Positions 18,858 to 29,420 of a DNA stretch of 64,000 bases are shown here, in pieces. Both the position numbers and the translations under genes were made by a program. This DNA is from Globisporangium splendens (lineage: Eukaryota; Oomycota; Peronosporomycetes; Pythiales; Pythiaceae), in the NCBI GenBank assembly GCA_006386115.1, contig VFIW01000043.1, forward strand, positions 1 to 64,000, given 5' to 3'. The notes under the pieces were generated by a model. It worked only from the letters and a program-made list of their open reading frames with translations. It made no database searches and had not been told where the DNA came from. How positions within the stretch are numbered: the first letter of the stretch is position 1; every line of letters begins with the position of its first letter.

Positions 18858-20009
18858 TCAAGACATCCGTGTGTTCATGGTGGGACACGAAAGCTCAGCA
18901 GTTTGCACTTCGAATAGCCATTGTGATGAGGCAGCCAGAAACTCATTCACGGGTTGGTAAACCGTCGAAGAGCAAATAGCAATCAACCAGCACTTGGAAG
19001 CATTCACGAGATCACAGAGGGTGCTTAATGCCACGTAAAACGGTGAGTGCTTGCTGCCTGGTTCATGCTCAAGCTTTTGCATACTGTCAACGCACAAGAT
19101 GACGCACATATCGCCAAGGGGGGTGCCAACTATTTCAGCCAACTTCCTCAGCACGTGATCGGGAGTCACATGATTGGCGCGCTGGTCCACGAAATCCCCC
19201 CACTCCAGAGAATCCTGTAGTTGATACAGCATACGCGTTCCAATCGCTTGCGCTGGATTAGCGAACTGACCTGGTGCTGTCGTTCCGTTCTCAAGCGTGA
19301 CCTTGAAGGTGAAGGCATTTTTCAGCAGTCCCATCATCACTTGGTCTTCACTGCCTTCATCACCGAAAACCTGTCGCTGCACCACAGTAGGAAACTCATC
19401 CAACAGCCTCGACTTGCCTGTTCCTGGACCACCGAGACACATGAAAACTGGGTGGCGACGCTTGTCGTGCATCCCCTCTCCCCACGCTTGATAATGACGT
19501 CGGATGGCTTCAGAAATGGTCGGAAGGTCCAGTGGATTCTGAAAATCCCAAGCCGTCCCAGCAGTCGAAACTAAAGGTTTCGGAGGACGCCAGGAGAACT
19601 TTACACTTGGTGAAAGCGCTGATTCGATGGTACTCACATGTCGAATGTCCACCAACACGTGAATGTCTCCTTCGCTGGGAACGAAGTTCTTACCAAAGTG
19701 CATTTGGTTATCGATCCGGAATGCTGCCTCCATTTCCTCAGTCAGCAGAGACGCGATGCCGTTAGGGATCTCCCCTTTCTTCAAGGCAACCACATCGTCG
19801 TCGCGTGATGGCAGCCACGAGTTACCCCTCTTCGCCAGGTAGAGGCGCAATCTATCAGCATCCACAGACTTCAAGTCGTTCGCTTTCTCCGTCTTGATAG
19901 CGTCCTTCAAGTCGCCTACCGTGTCACTCTCGTCGATGTCCACAGAGAACGCGCTGCTGTTCATGCCGACAAAGACGCAGAAGAGCTTCATCGTCATTCC
20001 GTTTGCCAA
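18858..20009 (-). CDS. CRN: Crinkler with P-loop NTPase body (383 aa), unit 4
   Basis: Predicted protein identical to that of unit 3 (header allele B, Leu in the FKVTLENG segment). The DNA carries one visible difference near 19677 (GCTGGGA versus GCTTGGA), which is synonymous. Walker A is intact. Confidence 0.85.
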   Translation of the reverse strand: MANGMTMKLFCVFVGMNSSAFSVDIDESDTVGDLKDAIKTEKANDLKSVDADRLRLYLAKRGNSWLPSRDDDVVALKKGEIPNGIASLLTEEMEAAFRIDNQMHFGKNFVPSEGDIHVLVDIRHVSTIESALSPSVKFSWRPPKPLVSTAGTAWDFQNPLDLPTISEAIRRHYQAWGEGMHDKRRHPVFMCLGGPGTGKSRLLDEFPTVVQRQVFGDEGSEDQVMMGLLKNAFTFKVTLENGTTAPGQFANPAQAIGTRMLYQLQDSLEWGDFVDQRANHVTPDHVLRKLAEIVGTPLGDMCVILCVDSMQKLEHEPGSKHSPFYVALSTLCDLVNASKCWLIAICSSTVYQPVNEFLAASSQWLFEVQTAELSCPTMNTRMS

Positions 20010-20280
20010 CTACCAATTATTTGTGCTCAAGTACGCGTGGTGTGTTGAGTGTTCCATTGACCAAAAGCTTTGAAAAGACTTTGACAAGGACATCACTGGA
20101 AATTTCTTGTTTTTTCTTCGTAGTCATTCGCTCTCACTGAATGACGGCCAGTGACTCACAGCCGCACCACCGCAACAAAGCGCTCATTCTATCGTCCTAG
20201 TACGTGTCGTTCGATTTAACTGGACGAGCATGCGAAAGCAACAACAGCAACGCTTGTCTACTCTGTTGCATCTAATGCAG

Positions 20281-20590
20281 GCAACTGGTATAATACTCGT
20301 ATCGCACCGACATCATCATGTTGTACCCTCCGTTCATGGTCGCGTACGCGGCGGCGTACGTCTCGTGCATGGAGGCCGGGTACGACGCGGCGCACGTGTT
20401 TGCGAGCGTGAACATCAAGAAGGATCTGCTGATGAAGATCGTGCGCGAGTTCCAGGAGGCGTTCGAGGAGGAGAAGCGCTTGTACCAGGTGCAGGCTGCG
20501 GCGCTCGAGAAGCTCGAAGATCTCATCCCCGACCCGTCGGCCGCCGATGCAAATACCGAGTCTGCAGGAAACGCAGCTGCGGACAAGTAA
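20281..20590 (+). pseudogene. cyclin C exon-7 copy, unit 5 (authentic-like)
   Basis: The only array copy that carries the Val and Ala codons of the authentic cyclin C exon at the two variable sites. At the exon start it keeps the array base (GTATAATAC instead of GTACAATAC). This mosaic is what gene conversion with the functional exon would leave. Confidence 0.85.
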
Positions 20591-21170
20591 TTTGCAAACG
20601 AAGTGATGGGAAATCGGATTTTTCATATGCAATGCATGAAGGCGAATCTCTCTGACAAACAGCAGCAACAGCGACAGGTATTTAACGTCCAGACGCTGTG
20701 ACTAGAAAGCGTATCCTACACAGTCTCAGTGATCTCGATGGCTAATGAGCGTATCCAATCAATGTCAGGACCGCATGATGCCTTGGAAACAAAAAGAAGA
20801 TGTAATTGAAAAGTTTGACAAGAGACAAGCACGCAACTGTTGGTCTTCTTCTTCGACTCTTGTGTATTGCTTGCGTATGTTTGTGCGTGTGGGTTTTATT
20901 TTACGATGCAAACTCCTCGTTGTCGGCGACGCGGTCACCGATGATGAAGAATATTGTCTTCACGTTGTGCTGTTTGAGGATGAAGCGAAAGCGTTGCTCG
21001 GACAAAACCATTCCGATGGACATGCAAGCAAATACAAGCACATAATCAAGTCGTTGGCTGGGTGCATTTTACGCAGTTGCACAATACAAACGGCATAATG
21101 GAGAGGTCTTTGCACTACGGGATTTATATACCCCTGTACACACCGTAATTCGTCTACGCGCACCAGCTAT

Positions 21171-22313
21171 TCAAGACATCCGTGTGTTCATGGTGGGACA
21201 CGAAAGCTCAGCAGTTTGCACTTCGAATAGCCATTGTGATGAGGCAGCCAGAAACTCATTCACGGGTTGGTAAACCGTCGAAGAGCAAATAGCAATCAAC
21301 CAGCACTTGGAAGCATTCACGAGATCACAGAGGGTGCTTAATGCCACGTAAAACGGTGAGTGCTTGCTGCCTGGTTCATGCTCAAGCTTTTGCATACTGT
21401 CAACGCACAAGATGACGCACATATCGCCAAGGGGGGTGCCAACTATTTCAGCCAACTTCCTCAGCACGTGATCGGGAGTCACATGATTGGCGCGCTGGTC
21501 CACGAAATCCCCCCACTCCAGAGAATCCTGTAGTTGATACAGCATACGCGTTCCAATCGCTTGCGCTGGATTAGCGAACTGACCTGGTGCTGTCGTTCCG
21601 TTCTCAAGCGTGACCTTGAAGGTGAAGGCATTTTTCAGCAGTCCCATCATCACTTGGTCTTCACTGCCTTCATCACCGAAAACCTGTCGCTGCACCACAG
21701 TAGGAAACTCATCCAACAGCCTCGACTTGCCTGTTCCTGGACCACCGAGATACATGAAAACTGGGTGGCGACGCTTGTCGTGCATCCCCTCTCCCCACGC
21801 TTGATAATGACGTCGGATGGCTTCAGAAATGGTCGGAAGGTCCAGTGGATTCTGAAAATCCCAAGCCGTCCCAGCAGTCGAAACTAAAGGTTTCGGAGGA
21901 CGCCAGGAGAACTTTACACTTGGTGAAAGCGCTGATTCGATGGTACTCACATGTCGAATGTCCACCAACACGTGGGTCTGTCGTGTCGATGGCTCAGGAA
22001 GGTCTGCTTCGGCTCTCAAGTCCCCAATTGTCGCTTCTTCCTCCATCTCCTCAGTCAGCAGAGACGCGATGCCGTTAGGGATCTCCCCTTTCTTCAAGGC
22101 AACCACATCGTCGTCGCGTGATGGCAGCCACGAGTTACCCCTCTTCGCCAGGTAGAGGCGCAATTTGTGTGCAGGGAAATCGAACCCTTCCTCCGTCTTG
22201 ATAGCGTCCTTCAAGTCGCCTACCGTGTCACTCTCGTCGATGTCCACAGAGAACGCGCTGCTGTTCATGCCGACAAAGACGCAGAAGAGCTTCATCGTCA
22301 TTCCGTTTGCCAA
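21171..22313 (-). CDS. CRN: Crinkler with P-loop NTPase body (380 aa), unit 5
   Basis: Header allele A joined to the Leu-type NTPase body, a combination not found in unit 2 or 7. One private substitution, Cys to Tyr, lies three residues before Walker A (VFMYLGG). The Walker A lysine is retained. Confidence 0.85.
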   Translation of the reverse strand: MANGMTMKLFCVFVGMNSSAFSVDIDESDTVGDLKDAIKTEEGFDFPAHKLRLYLAKRGNSWLPSRDDDVVALKKGEIPNGIASLLTEEMEEEATIGDLRAEADLPEPSTRQTHVLVDIRHVSTIESALSPSVKFSWRPPKPLVSTAGTAWDFQNPLDLPTISEAIRRHYQAWGEGMHDKRRHPVFMYLGGPGTGKSRLLDEFPTVVQRQVFGDEGSEDQVMMGLLKNAFTFKVTLENGTTAPGQFANPAQAIGTRMLYQLQDSLEWGDFVDQRANHVTPDHVLRKLAEIVGTPLGDMCVILCVDSMQKLEHEPGSKHSPFYVALSTLCDLVNASKCWLIAICSSTVYQPVNEFLAASSQWLFEVQTAELSCPTMNTRMS

Positions 22314-22584
22314 CTACCAATTATTTGTGCTCAAGTACGCGTGGTGTGTTGAGTGTTCCATTGACCAAAAGCTTTGAAAAGACTTTGACAAGGACATCAC
22401 TGGAAATTTCTTGTTTTTTCTTCGTAGTCATTCGCTCTCACTGAATGACGGCCAGTGACTCACAGCCGCACCACCGCAACAAAGCGCTCATTCTATCGTC
22501 CTAGTACGTGTCGTTCGATTTAACTGGACGAGCATGCGAAAGCAACAACAGCAACGCTTGTCTACTCTGTTGCATCTAATGCAG

Positions 22585-22894
22585 GCAACTGGTATAATAC
22601 TCGTATCGCACCGACATCATCATGTTGTACCCTCCGTTCATGGTCGCGTACGCGGCGGCGTACATCTCGTGCATGGAGACCGGGTACGACGCGGCGCACG
22701 TGTTTGCGAGCGTGAACATCAAGAAGGATCTGCTGATGAAGATCGTGCGCGAGTTCCAGGAGGCGTTCGAGGAGGAGAAGCGCTTGTACCAGGTGCAGGC
22801 TGCGGCGCTCGAGAAGCTCGAAGATCTCATCCCCGACCCGTCGGCCGCCGATGCAAATACCGAGTCTGCAGGAAACGCAGCTGCGGACAAGTAA
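22585..22894 (+). pseudogene. cyclin C exon-7 copy, unit 6
   Basis: 310-bp exon copy with the Ile/Thr variants at the start of the second kinase unit. Confidence 0.85.
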
Positions 22895-23204
22895 TTTGCA
22901 AACGAAGTGATGGGAAATCGGATTTTTCATATGCAATGCATGAAGGCGAATCTCTCTGACAAACAGCAGCAACAGCGACAGGTATTTAACGTCCAGACGC
23001 TGTGACTAGAAAGCGTATCCTACACAGTCTCAGTGATCTCGATGGCTAATGAGCGTATCCAATCAATGTCAGGACCGCATGATGCCTTGGAAACAAAAAG
23101 AAGATGTAATTGAAAAGTTTGACAAGAGACAAGCACGCAACTGTTGGTCTTCTTCTTCGACTCTTGTGTATTGCTTGCGTATGTTTGTGCGTGTGGGTTT
23201 TATT

Positions 23205-23315
23205 TTACGATGCAAACTCCTCGTTGTCGGCGACGCGGTCACCGATGATGAAGAATATTGTCTTCACGTTGTGCTGTTTGAGGATGAAGCGAAAGCGTTG
23301 CTCGGACAAAACCAC
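23205..23315 (-). pseudogene. convergent-gene C-terminal fragment, unit 6
   Basis: Copy of the fragment at 10240-10350, in the same position in its unit and ending in the same stop. Confidence 0.33.
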
Positions 23316-23327
23316 TTTGAGCCAGAA

Positions 23328-23865
23328 TGAAGCTGTTGGCGAGCCAGATCATCAAGAACTACGTGGAGTTCAAAAAGCCCAAGCTCAAGAAGATGGCAAT
23401 GTCGATAAGAAGAGAATATGGCGCGGTCGTTTTTGGTTGAATGCGACGCTTTTGATTTGAGGCATGCTTTGGCGGCTTATTTTGCAGAACTTGGAAGGCA
23501 TCCAGTCGTCCTTGGATTGCGCGGTAGGGTCGGTTTTATTTTACCGCATGTTGCAAAAGCAGTACCACGAGATCAAGCAAAAGAACGAAGATGCGCTTGT
23601 GTTGGAGATCTACGGCGCGGAACACTTGATTATTGTGTTGGGTGGTGCAAACCTTCTGCGCACGAACTCGCGTCGATTTAAAGCCGCCTCAATGGTTTTC
23701 TCAAGTACACCCAGACAAATGCTGCGACTTGGTATACAACCGAATACGAACTCGCGACCGAGAAGCGCGTGGATCAGGCGCTGAAACAAAAAGCAGCAAG
23801 CACAACATCATCCTAGCCAGCCGTACCAGTATTTCCCAATTAAACAGCCAAGAACTAGGTTGCGG
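23328..23865 (+). pseudogene. broken MRG-domain fragment, unit 6
   Basis: Copy of the relic in unit 1 with the same frame breaks. The damage therefore predates duplication of the kinase unit. The IYGAEHL motif is visible here too. Confidence 0.6.
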
Positions 23866-24181
23866 TGATGTAGCAATCGGAATTTGTTTTCTTTTTCCGC
23901 AATGCAGCCAGATTTTATTGTTTATCCTCCTTTTCCCTTAGCAATTATTACTCTTCGTGTTGACTTAGCGTAGCCTCAGTGAAAATGAAGAGAACAACCA
24001 TATTGGCGTTCTGAAGAAAGCTGGCAATGGAAAAATGAGCAGTAGAGACATTGTTGATGGGGAATTGGGGTGTTGTCTGCGTGGAGGGTGTCATGCCTCA
24101 GTTGCAGTCAACAATGATGAACAATCGCTAAATGACTGGCACAATTCGTCGCGACATTTGCTAAAACAAAACAAGTGCGAC

Positions 24182-26044
24182 TTACGTCTTTAGTTTCTTT
24201 GTTGGAGTTCCGCTGTCGTTCTTCGGCAACTTTTGCTGGTGCTGTTCCATGTATTGCTGCTCAAGTTGCGTCAGCTGTTCGAGAGCTTCCGCTGCAGTGG
24301 GCCTTTGAGACGTGTCGTCATGCATCAGCCGCCTCATGAACGCTGTTCTCTCTTCCCCCAAGTCGTGCCAGCTTCCATACACGCTGCGTCCGCTCGTTTG
24401 GATCAAATGGCCCACTGACCACATATCGACCGCAGTAGTATGATGGTCACTGTTATGGATCTCCGGGGCGTGTTCTTCTTGACTCAAGTGTCGGCCGCTC
24501 GGTTTGTACTGAGGACTCTCAGCCGCGTCAACGAAGTCAATGAGGAACCATGAGTCCGAACTATCACGACGCTTTATGACGTTCGACCATTGAATGTCAC
24601 GGTGCATCCATGAGGCCTCATGCAACTTCACAAGAGCCGACAGTACATCTCGAATTGCGTGGAACAAGTCCTCAACACTGGATGGCTTTGTGTCTGTACC
24701 CCGGGGGATAAAAACCATTCGTCTGGTTGACACGACAGTTTTTATCAAGCGATCGACATTGGGAACTCGATAGCCTTTTAGAACTGAATACAGTCGCTCC
24801 AAATGCCATTTCGTGTTCTGAAAAGTAGCCACATCTGGGAAGATTTTAACCACGCGGATTGGCTCGAGGTGTACTTGAACGCCATTTGATCGGACCAAAC
24901 TCTTGTATTCGTCTCGACCACTCTCAGGACACAAGCTTGTAATGCTTCGCAGCAGTCGAGAAATGTTCAAGATGGCCAGCAGTAGCCGAAATCGTCCTCC
25001 AAGGTTTTTAAGATCAAACGATCCCAACTCAATAGCGTCCACTTGACTCGACACACTTTTGCGTGCGGTGGCGTACAAGTCGACCTTGAAGCCGACGGCT
25101 GCATACCCGAACAAGTACGGCACATCCCCATAAGTCCAAATGAGCTTCTCACAAAGTTCACGGCGTGGCGTTCCAATGCGAGCACCTGGAGCTTCTTCCT
25201 CTCCACGGAAGACGCAGAACGAATCCACAACGAACAAGTAATCCGGACTATTGCACCCAGTTAATCTCCGCTCGCTCGCTCCAATTCCAGACAACACGAC
25301 ATTCAAGACATTGCAGATCAAATTGTCCCAAAACGAGTGAAACGAATCCTCCGTAGCCCCGCTAGGGTCCACCGGATGGACAACGCGGAGAAGAACCTTG
25401 TAGATCAAGTTCATACACGGCGCGGAATTTTCAAGTTTGAACATTTTTGAGAGCAACTGGCGATCCTCGAGCGCCAAACCATCACTCCAATCTTGAAGAA
25501 ATAACTGGTGCACACCGATTTTCACCAAAAGTTCCCCTTGGATGAAATTCGCAAGCTCTCCAACCAAAGGTATCGCTTGTGGAGGAATCTCAGTCAGGAG
25601 GAACGCGCTCAACCATGCTGCCGTCGAACCGTTTTCCAGGACTCTGACGGGAATTCCAGCTGACGCCATTTCGTCTCGTAGGTCGCGAATGTCCACCAAC
25701 ACGTGAGTCTGTCGTGTCGATGGCTCAGGAAGGTCTGCTTCGGCTCTCAAGTCCCCAATTGTCGCTTCTTCCTCCATCTCCTCAGTCAGCAGAGACGCGA
25801 TGCCGTTAGGGATCTCCCCTTTCTTCAAGGCAACCACATCGTCGTCGCGTGATGGCAGCCACGAGTTACCCCTCTTCGCCAGGTAGAGGCGCAATTTGTG
25901 TGCAGGGAAATCGAACCCTTCCTCCGTCTTGATAGCGTCCTTCAAGTCGCCTACCGTGTCACTCTCGTCGATGTCCACAGAGAACGCGCTGCTGTTCATG
26001 CCGACAAAGACGCAGAAGAGCTTCATCGTCATTCCGTTTGCCAA
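24182..26044 (-). CDS. CRN: Crinkler effector with kinase-like C-terminal domain (620 aa), unit 6
   Basis: Near-identical to the unit 1 protein. Visible substitutions are Ser to Gly in VLENGSTAAW, just after the header, and Val to Ile in the catalytic loop (QWSNVI). The HRD loop, the DFV variant and the basic C-terminus are retained. Header allele A. Both kinase copies being full-length and open argues that they are functional genes. Confidence 0.88.
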   Translation of the reverse strand: MANGMTMKLFCVFVGMNSSAFSVDIDESDTVGDLKDAIKTEEGFDFPAHKLRLYLAKRGNSWLPSRDDDVVALKKGEIPNGIASLLTEEMEEEATIGDLRAEADLPEPSTRQTHVLVDIRDLRDEMASAGIPVRVLENGSTAAWLSAFLLTEIPPQAIPLVGELANFIQGELLVKIGVHQLFLQDWSDGLALEDRQLLSKMFKLENSAPCMNLIYKVLLRVVHPVDPSGATEDSFHSFWDNLICNVLNVVLSGIGASERRLTGCNSPDYLFVVDSFCVFRGEEEAPGARIGTPRRELCEKLIWTYGDVPYLFGYAAVGFKVDLYATARKSVSSQVDAIELGSFDLKNLGGRFRLLLAILNISRLLRSITSLCPESGRDEYKSLVRSNGVQVHLEPIRVVKIFPDVATFQNTKWHLERLYSVLKGYRVPNVDRLIKTVVSTRRMVFIPRGTDTKPSSVEDLFHAIRDVLSALVKLHEASWMHRDIQWSNVIKRRDSSDSWFLIDFVDAAESPQYKPSGRHLSQEEHAPEIHNSDHHTTAVDMWSVGHLIQTSGRSVYGSWHDLGEERTAFMRRLMHDDTSQRPTAAEALEQLTQLEQQYMEQHQQKLPKNDSGTPTKKLKT

Positions 26045-26315
26045 CTACCAATTATTTGTGCTCAAGTACGCGTGGTGTGTTGAGTGTTCCATTGACCAAA
26101 AGCTTTGAAAAGACTTTGACGAGGACATCACTGGAAATTTCTTGTTTTTTCTTCGTAGTCATTCGCTCTCACTGAATGACGGCCAGTGACTCACAGCCGC
26201 ACCACCGCAACAAAGCGCTCATTCTATCGTCCTAGTACGTGTCGTTCGATTTAACTGGACGAGCATGCGAAAGCAACAACAGCAACGCTTGTCTACTCTG
26301 TTGCATCTAATGCAG

Positions 26316-26625
26316 GCAACTGGTATAATACTCGTATCGCACCGACATCATCATGTTGTACCCTCCGTTCATGGTCGCGTACGCGGCGGCGTACATCTCG
26401 TGCATGGAGACCGGGTACGACGCGGCGCACGTGTTTGCGAGCGTGAACATCAAGAAGGATCTGCTGATGAAGATCGTGCGCGAGTTCCAGGAGGCGTTCG
26501 AGGAGGAGAAGCGCTTGTACCAGGTGCAGGCTGCGGCGCTCGAGAAGCTCGAAGATCTCATCCCCGACCCGTCGGCCGCCGATGCAAATACCGAGTCTGC
26601 AGGAAACGCAGCTGCGGACAAGTAA
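26316..26625 (+). pseudogene. cyclin C exon-7 copy, unit 7
   Basis: 310-bp exon copy with the Ile/Thr variants and an open frame. Confidence 0.85.
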
Positions 26626-27205
26626 TTTGCAAACGAAGTGATGGGAAATCGGATTTTTCATATGCAATGCATGAAGGCGAATCTCTCTGACAAACAGCAG
26701 CAACAGCGACAGGTATTTAACGTCCAGACGCTGTGACTAGAAAGCGTATCCTACACAGTCTCAGTGATCTCGATGGCTAATGAGCGTATCCAATCAATGT
26801 CAGGACCGCATGATGCCTTGGAAACAAAAAGAAGATGTAATTGAAAAGTTTGACAAGAGACAAGCACGCAACTGTTGGTCTTCTTCTTCGACTCTTGTGT
26901 ATTGCTTGCGTATGTTTGTGCGTGTGGGTTTTATTTTACGATGCAAACTCCTCGTTGTCGGCGACGCGGTCACCGATGATGAAGAATATTGTCTTCACGT
27001 TGTGCTGTTTGAGGATGAAGCGAAAGCGTTGCTCGGACAAAACCATTCCGATGGACATGCAAGCAAATACAAGCACATAATCAAGTCGTTGGCTGGGTGC
27101 ATTTTACGCAGTTGCACAATACAAACGGCATAATGGAGAGGTCTTTGCACTACGGGATTTATATACCCCTGTACACACCGTAATTCGTCTACGCGCACCA
27201 GCTAT

Positions 27206-28357
27206 TCAAGACATCCGTGTGTTCATGGTGGGACACGAAAGCTCAGCAGTTTGCACTTCGAATAGCCATTGTGATGAGGCAGCCAGAAACTCATTCACGG
27301 GTTGGTAAACCGTCGAAGAGCAAATAGCAATCAACCAGCACTTGGAAGCATTCACGAGATCACAGAGGGTGCTTAATGCCACGTAAAACGGTGAGTGCTT
27401 GCTGCCTGGTTCATGCTCAAGCTTTTGCATACTGTCAACGCACAAGATGACGCACATATCGCCAAGGGGGGTGCCAACTATTTCAGCCAACTTCCTCAGC
27501 ACGTGATCGGGAGTCACATGATTGGCGCGCTGGTCCACGAAATCCCCCCACTCCAGAGAATCCTGTAGTTGATACAGCATACGCGTTCCAATCGCTTGCG
27601 CTGGATTAGCGAACTGACCTGGTGCTGTCGTTCCGTTCTCAAACGTGACCTTGAAGGTGAAGGCATTTTTCAGCAGTCCCATCATCACTTGGTCTTCACT
27701 GCCTTCATCACCGAAAACCTGTCGCTGCACCACAGTAGGAAACTCATCCAACAGCCTCGACTTGCCTGTTCCTGGACCACCGAGACACATGAAAACTGGG
27801 TGGCGACGCTTGTCGTGCATCCCCTCTCCCCACGCTTGATAATGACGTCGGATGGCTTCAGAAATGGTCGGAAGGTCCAGTGGATTCTGAAAATCCCAAG
27901 CCGTCCCAGCAGTCGAAACTAAAGGTTTCGGAGGACGCCAGGAGAACTTTACACTTGGTGAAAGCGCTGATTCGATGGTACTCACATGTCGAATGTCCAC
28001 CAACACGTGAATGTCTCCTTCGCTTGGAACGAAGTTCTTACCAAAGTGCATTTGGTTATCGATCCGGAATGCTGCCTCCATTTCCTCAGTCAGCAGAGAC
28101 GCGATGCCGTTAGGGATCTCCCCTTTCTTCAAGGCAACCACATCGTCGTCGCGTGATGGCAGCCACGAGTTACCCCTCTTCGCCAGGTAGAGGCGCAATC
28201 TATCAGCATCCACAGACTTCAAGTCGTTCGCTTTCTCCGTCTTGATAGCGTCCTTCAAGTCGCCTACCGTGTCACTCTCGTCGATGTCCACAGAGAACGC
28301 GCTGCTGTTCATGCCGACAAAGACGCAGAAGAGCTTCATCGTCATTCCGTTTGCCAA
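27206..28357 (-). CDS. CRN: Crinkler with P-loop NTPase body (383 aa), unit 7
   Basis: Header allele B joined to the Phe-type NTPase body (FKVTFENG, as in unit 2). Units 3 and 4 join allele B to the Leu-type body. Header and body have thus been reassorted at least twice within the array. All NTPase motifs are intact. Confidence 0.85.
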   Translation of the reverse strand: MANGMTMKLFCVFVGMNSSAFSVDIDESDTVGDLKDAIKTEKANDLKSVDADRLRLYLAKRGNSWLPSRDDDVVALKKGEIPNGIASLLTEEMEAAFRIDNQMHFGKNFVPSEGDIHVLVDIRHVSTIESALSPSVKFSWRPPKPLVSTAGTAWDFQNPLDLPTISEAIRRHYQAWGEGMHDKRRHPVFMCLGGPGTGKSRLLDEFPTVVQRQVFGDEGSEDQVMMGLLKNAFTFKVTFENGTTAPGQFANPAQAIGTRMLYQLQDSLEWGDFVDQRANHVTPDHVLRKLAEIVGTPLGDMCVILCVDSMQKLEHEPGSKHSPFYVALSTLCDLVNASKCWLIAICSSTVYQPVNEFLAASSQWLFEVQTAELSCPTMNTRMS

Positions 28358-28628
28358 CTACCAATTATTTGTGCTCAAGTACGCGTGGTGTGTTGAGTGT
28401 TCCATTGACCAAAAGCTTTGAAAAGACTTTGACGAGGACATCACTGGAAATTTCTTGTTTTTTCTTCGTAGTCATTCGCTCTCACTGAATGACGGCCAGT
28501 GACTCACAGCCGCACCACCGCAACAAAGCGCTCATTCTATCGTCCTAGTACGTGTCGTTCGATTTAACTGGACGAGCATGCGAAAGCAACAACAGCAACG
28601 CTTGTCTACTCTGTTGCATCTAATGCAG

Positions 28629-28938
28629 GCAACTGGTATAATACTCGTATCGCACCGACATCATCATGTTGTACCCTCCGTTCATGGTCGCGTACGCGGC
28701 GGCGTACATCTCGTGCATGGAGACCGGGTACGACGCGGCGCACGTGTTTGCGAGCGTGAACATCAAGAAGGATCTGCTGATGAAGATCGTGCGCGAGTTC
28801 CAGGAGGCGTTCGAGGAGGAGAAGCGCTTGTACCAGGTGCAGGCTGCGGCGCTCGAGAAGCTCGAAGATCTCATCCCCGACCCGTCGGCCGCCGATGCAA
28901 ATACCGAGTCTGCAGGAAACGCAGCTGCGGACAAGTAA
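28629..28938 (+). pseudogene. cyclin C exon-7 copy, array edge
   Basis: Last copy of the exon, open to the stop with the Ile/Thr variants. Close identity to the array continues only about 25 bp past the stop, then drops sharply. Confidence 0.85.
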
Positions 28939-28961
28939 TTTGCAAACGAAGTGATGGGAAA

Positions 28962-29420
28962 CCGGATTTTTTGTTTGGACTCAACACACGAAGGCACCAA
29001 TCTTTAGTTGACTAGGTGCAGCTACAACGACATGTACCCAATATCCTGACTTTGGCGACTGCAGTGTGCATTTTCAGATTAATTTCCCAACAGCATCTCT
29101 GCAATGGCTGCTACACATATCCAAGCAGGATGCGCATGGCACCTTGGAAAAAAGAAGGAAACGTGAAAGAGACGCGATGTGAAAATTTGCCAGACAAGTG
29201 CGCCATGGTGTGTCTTTTTCTTCTGCGTTTGCTTGTTGTAGTTTGCTCGTTTTGCGTTGTTTACTGTGCATTTTGGTGCGGAGTGTTGTTCGGACAAAAC
29301 CATTCCGATGGAAATGCATGCAGACTAGTGGACACAAATAGAGAGAGAGAGAGTGCACTTCAAATTGTTCGCTTGGTGCACTTGTCTGCAGTTGCACGTT
29401 GCAGGAGAGAGGTGACGTAA
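28962..29420. repeat. diverged remnant of the unit 3' flank
   Basis: Patches resemble the region after the exon copies in other units but with many differences. One patch has CCTTGGAAAAAAG where the units have CCTTGGAAACAAAAAG. Another contains GGACAAAACCATTCCGATGG, identical to the NTPase-type flank. No CRN follows. This looks like the oldest, non-homogenised edge of the array. A short GAGA run lies near 29341. Confidence 0.6.

Larger units (their letters stand above)
17968..20280. repeat. array unit 4 (2313 bp, NTPase CRN)
   Basis: Nearly identical to unit 3, which suggests these two arose by the most recent tandem duplication or were homogenised. Confidence 0.9.
20281..22584. repeat. array unit 5 (2304 bp, NTPase CRN)
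   Basis: Same structure as unit 2, with header allele A and the authentic-like exon-7 copy. Confidence 0.9.
22585..26315. repeat. array unit 6 (3731 bp, kinase CRN)
   Basis: Same length and content as unit 1, 12965 bp away, apart from scattered substitutions. A kinase unit embedded between NTPase units shows that whole units have been duplicated or moved within the array. Confidence 0.9.
26316..28628. repeat. array unit 7 (2313 bp, NTPase CRN)
   Basis: Same structure as units 3 and 4. Its CRN upstream region shares the GACGAGG variant with unit 6 only. Confidence 0.9.

Noticed and set aside
9620..29420. CRISPR-like or satellite interpretation of the repeats
   Set aside because: Units are 2.3-3.7 kb and contain full genes; there are no short repeats with unique spacers.
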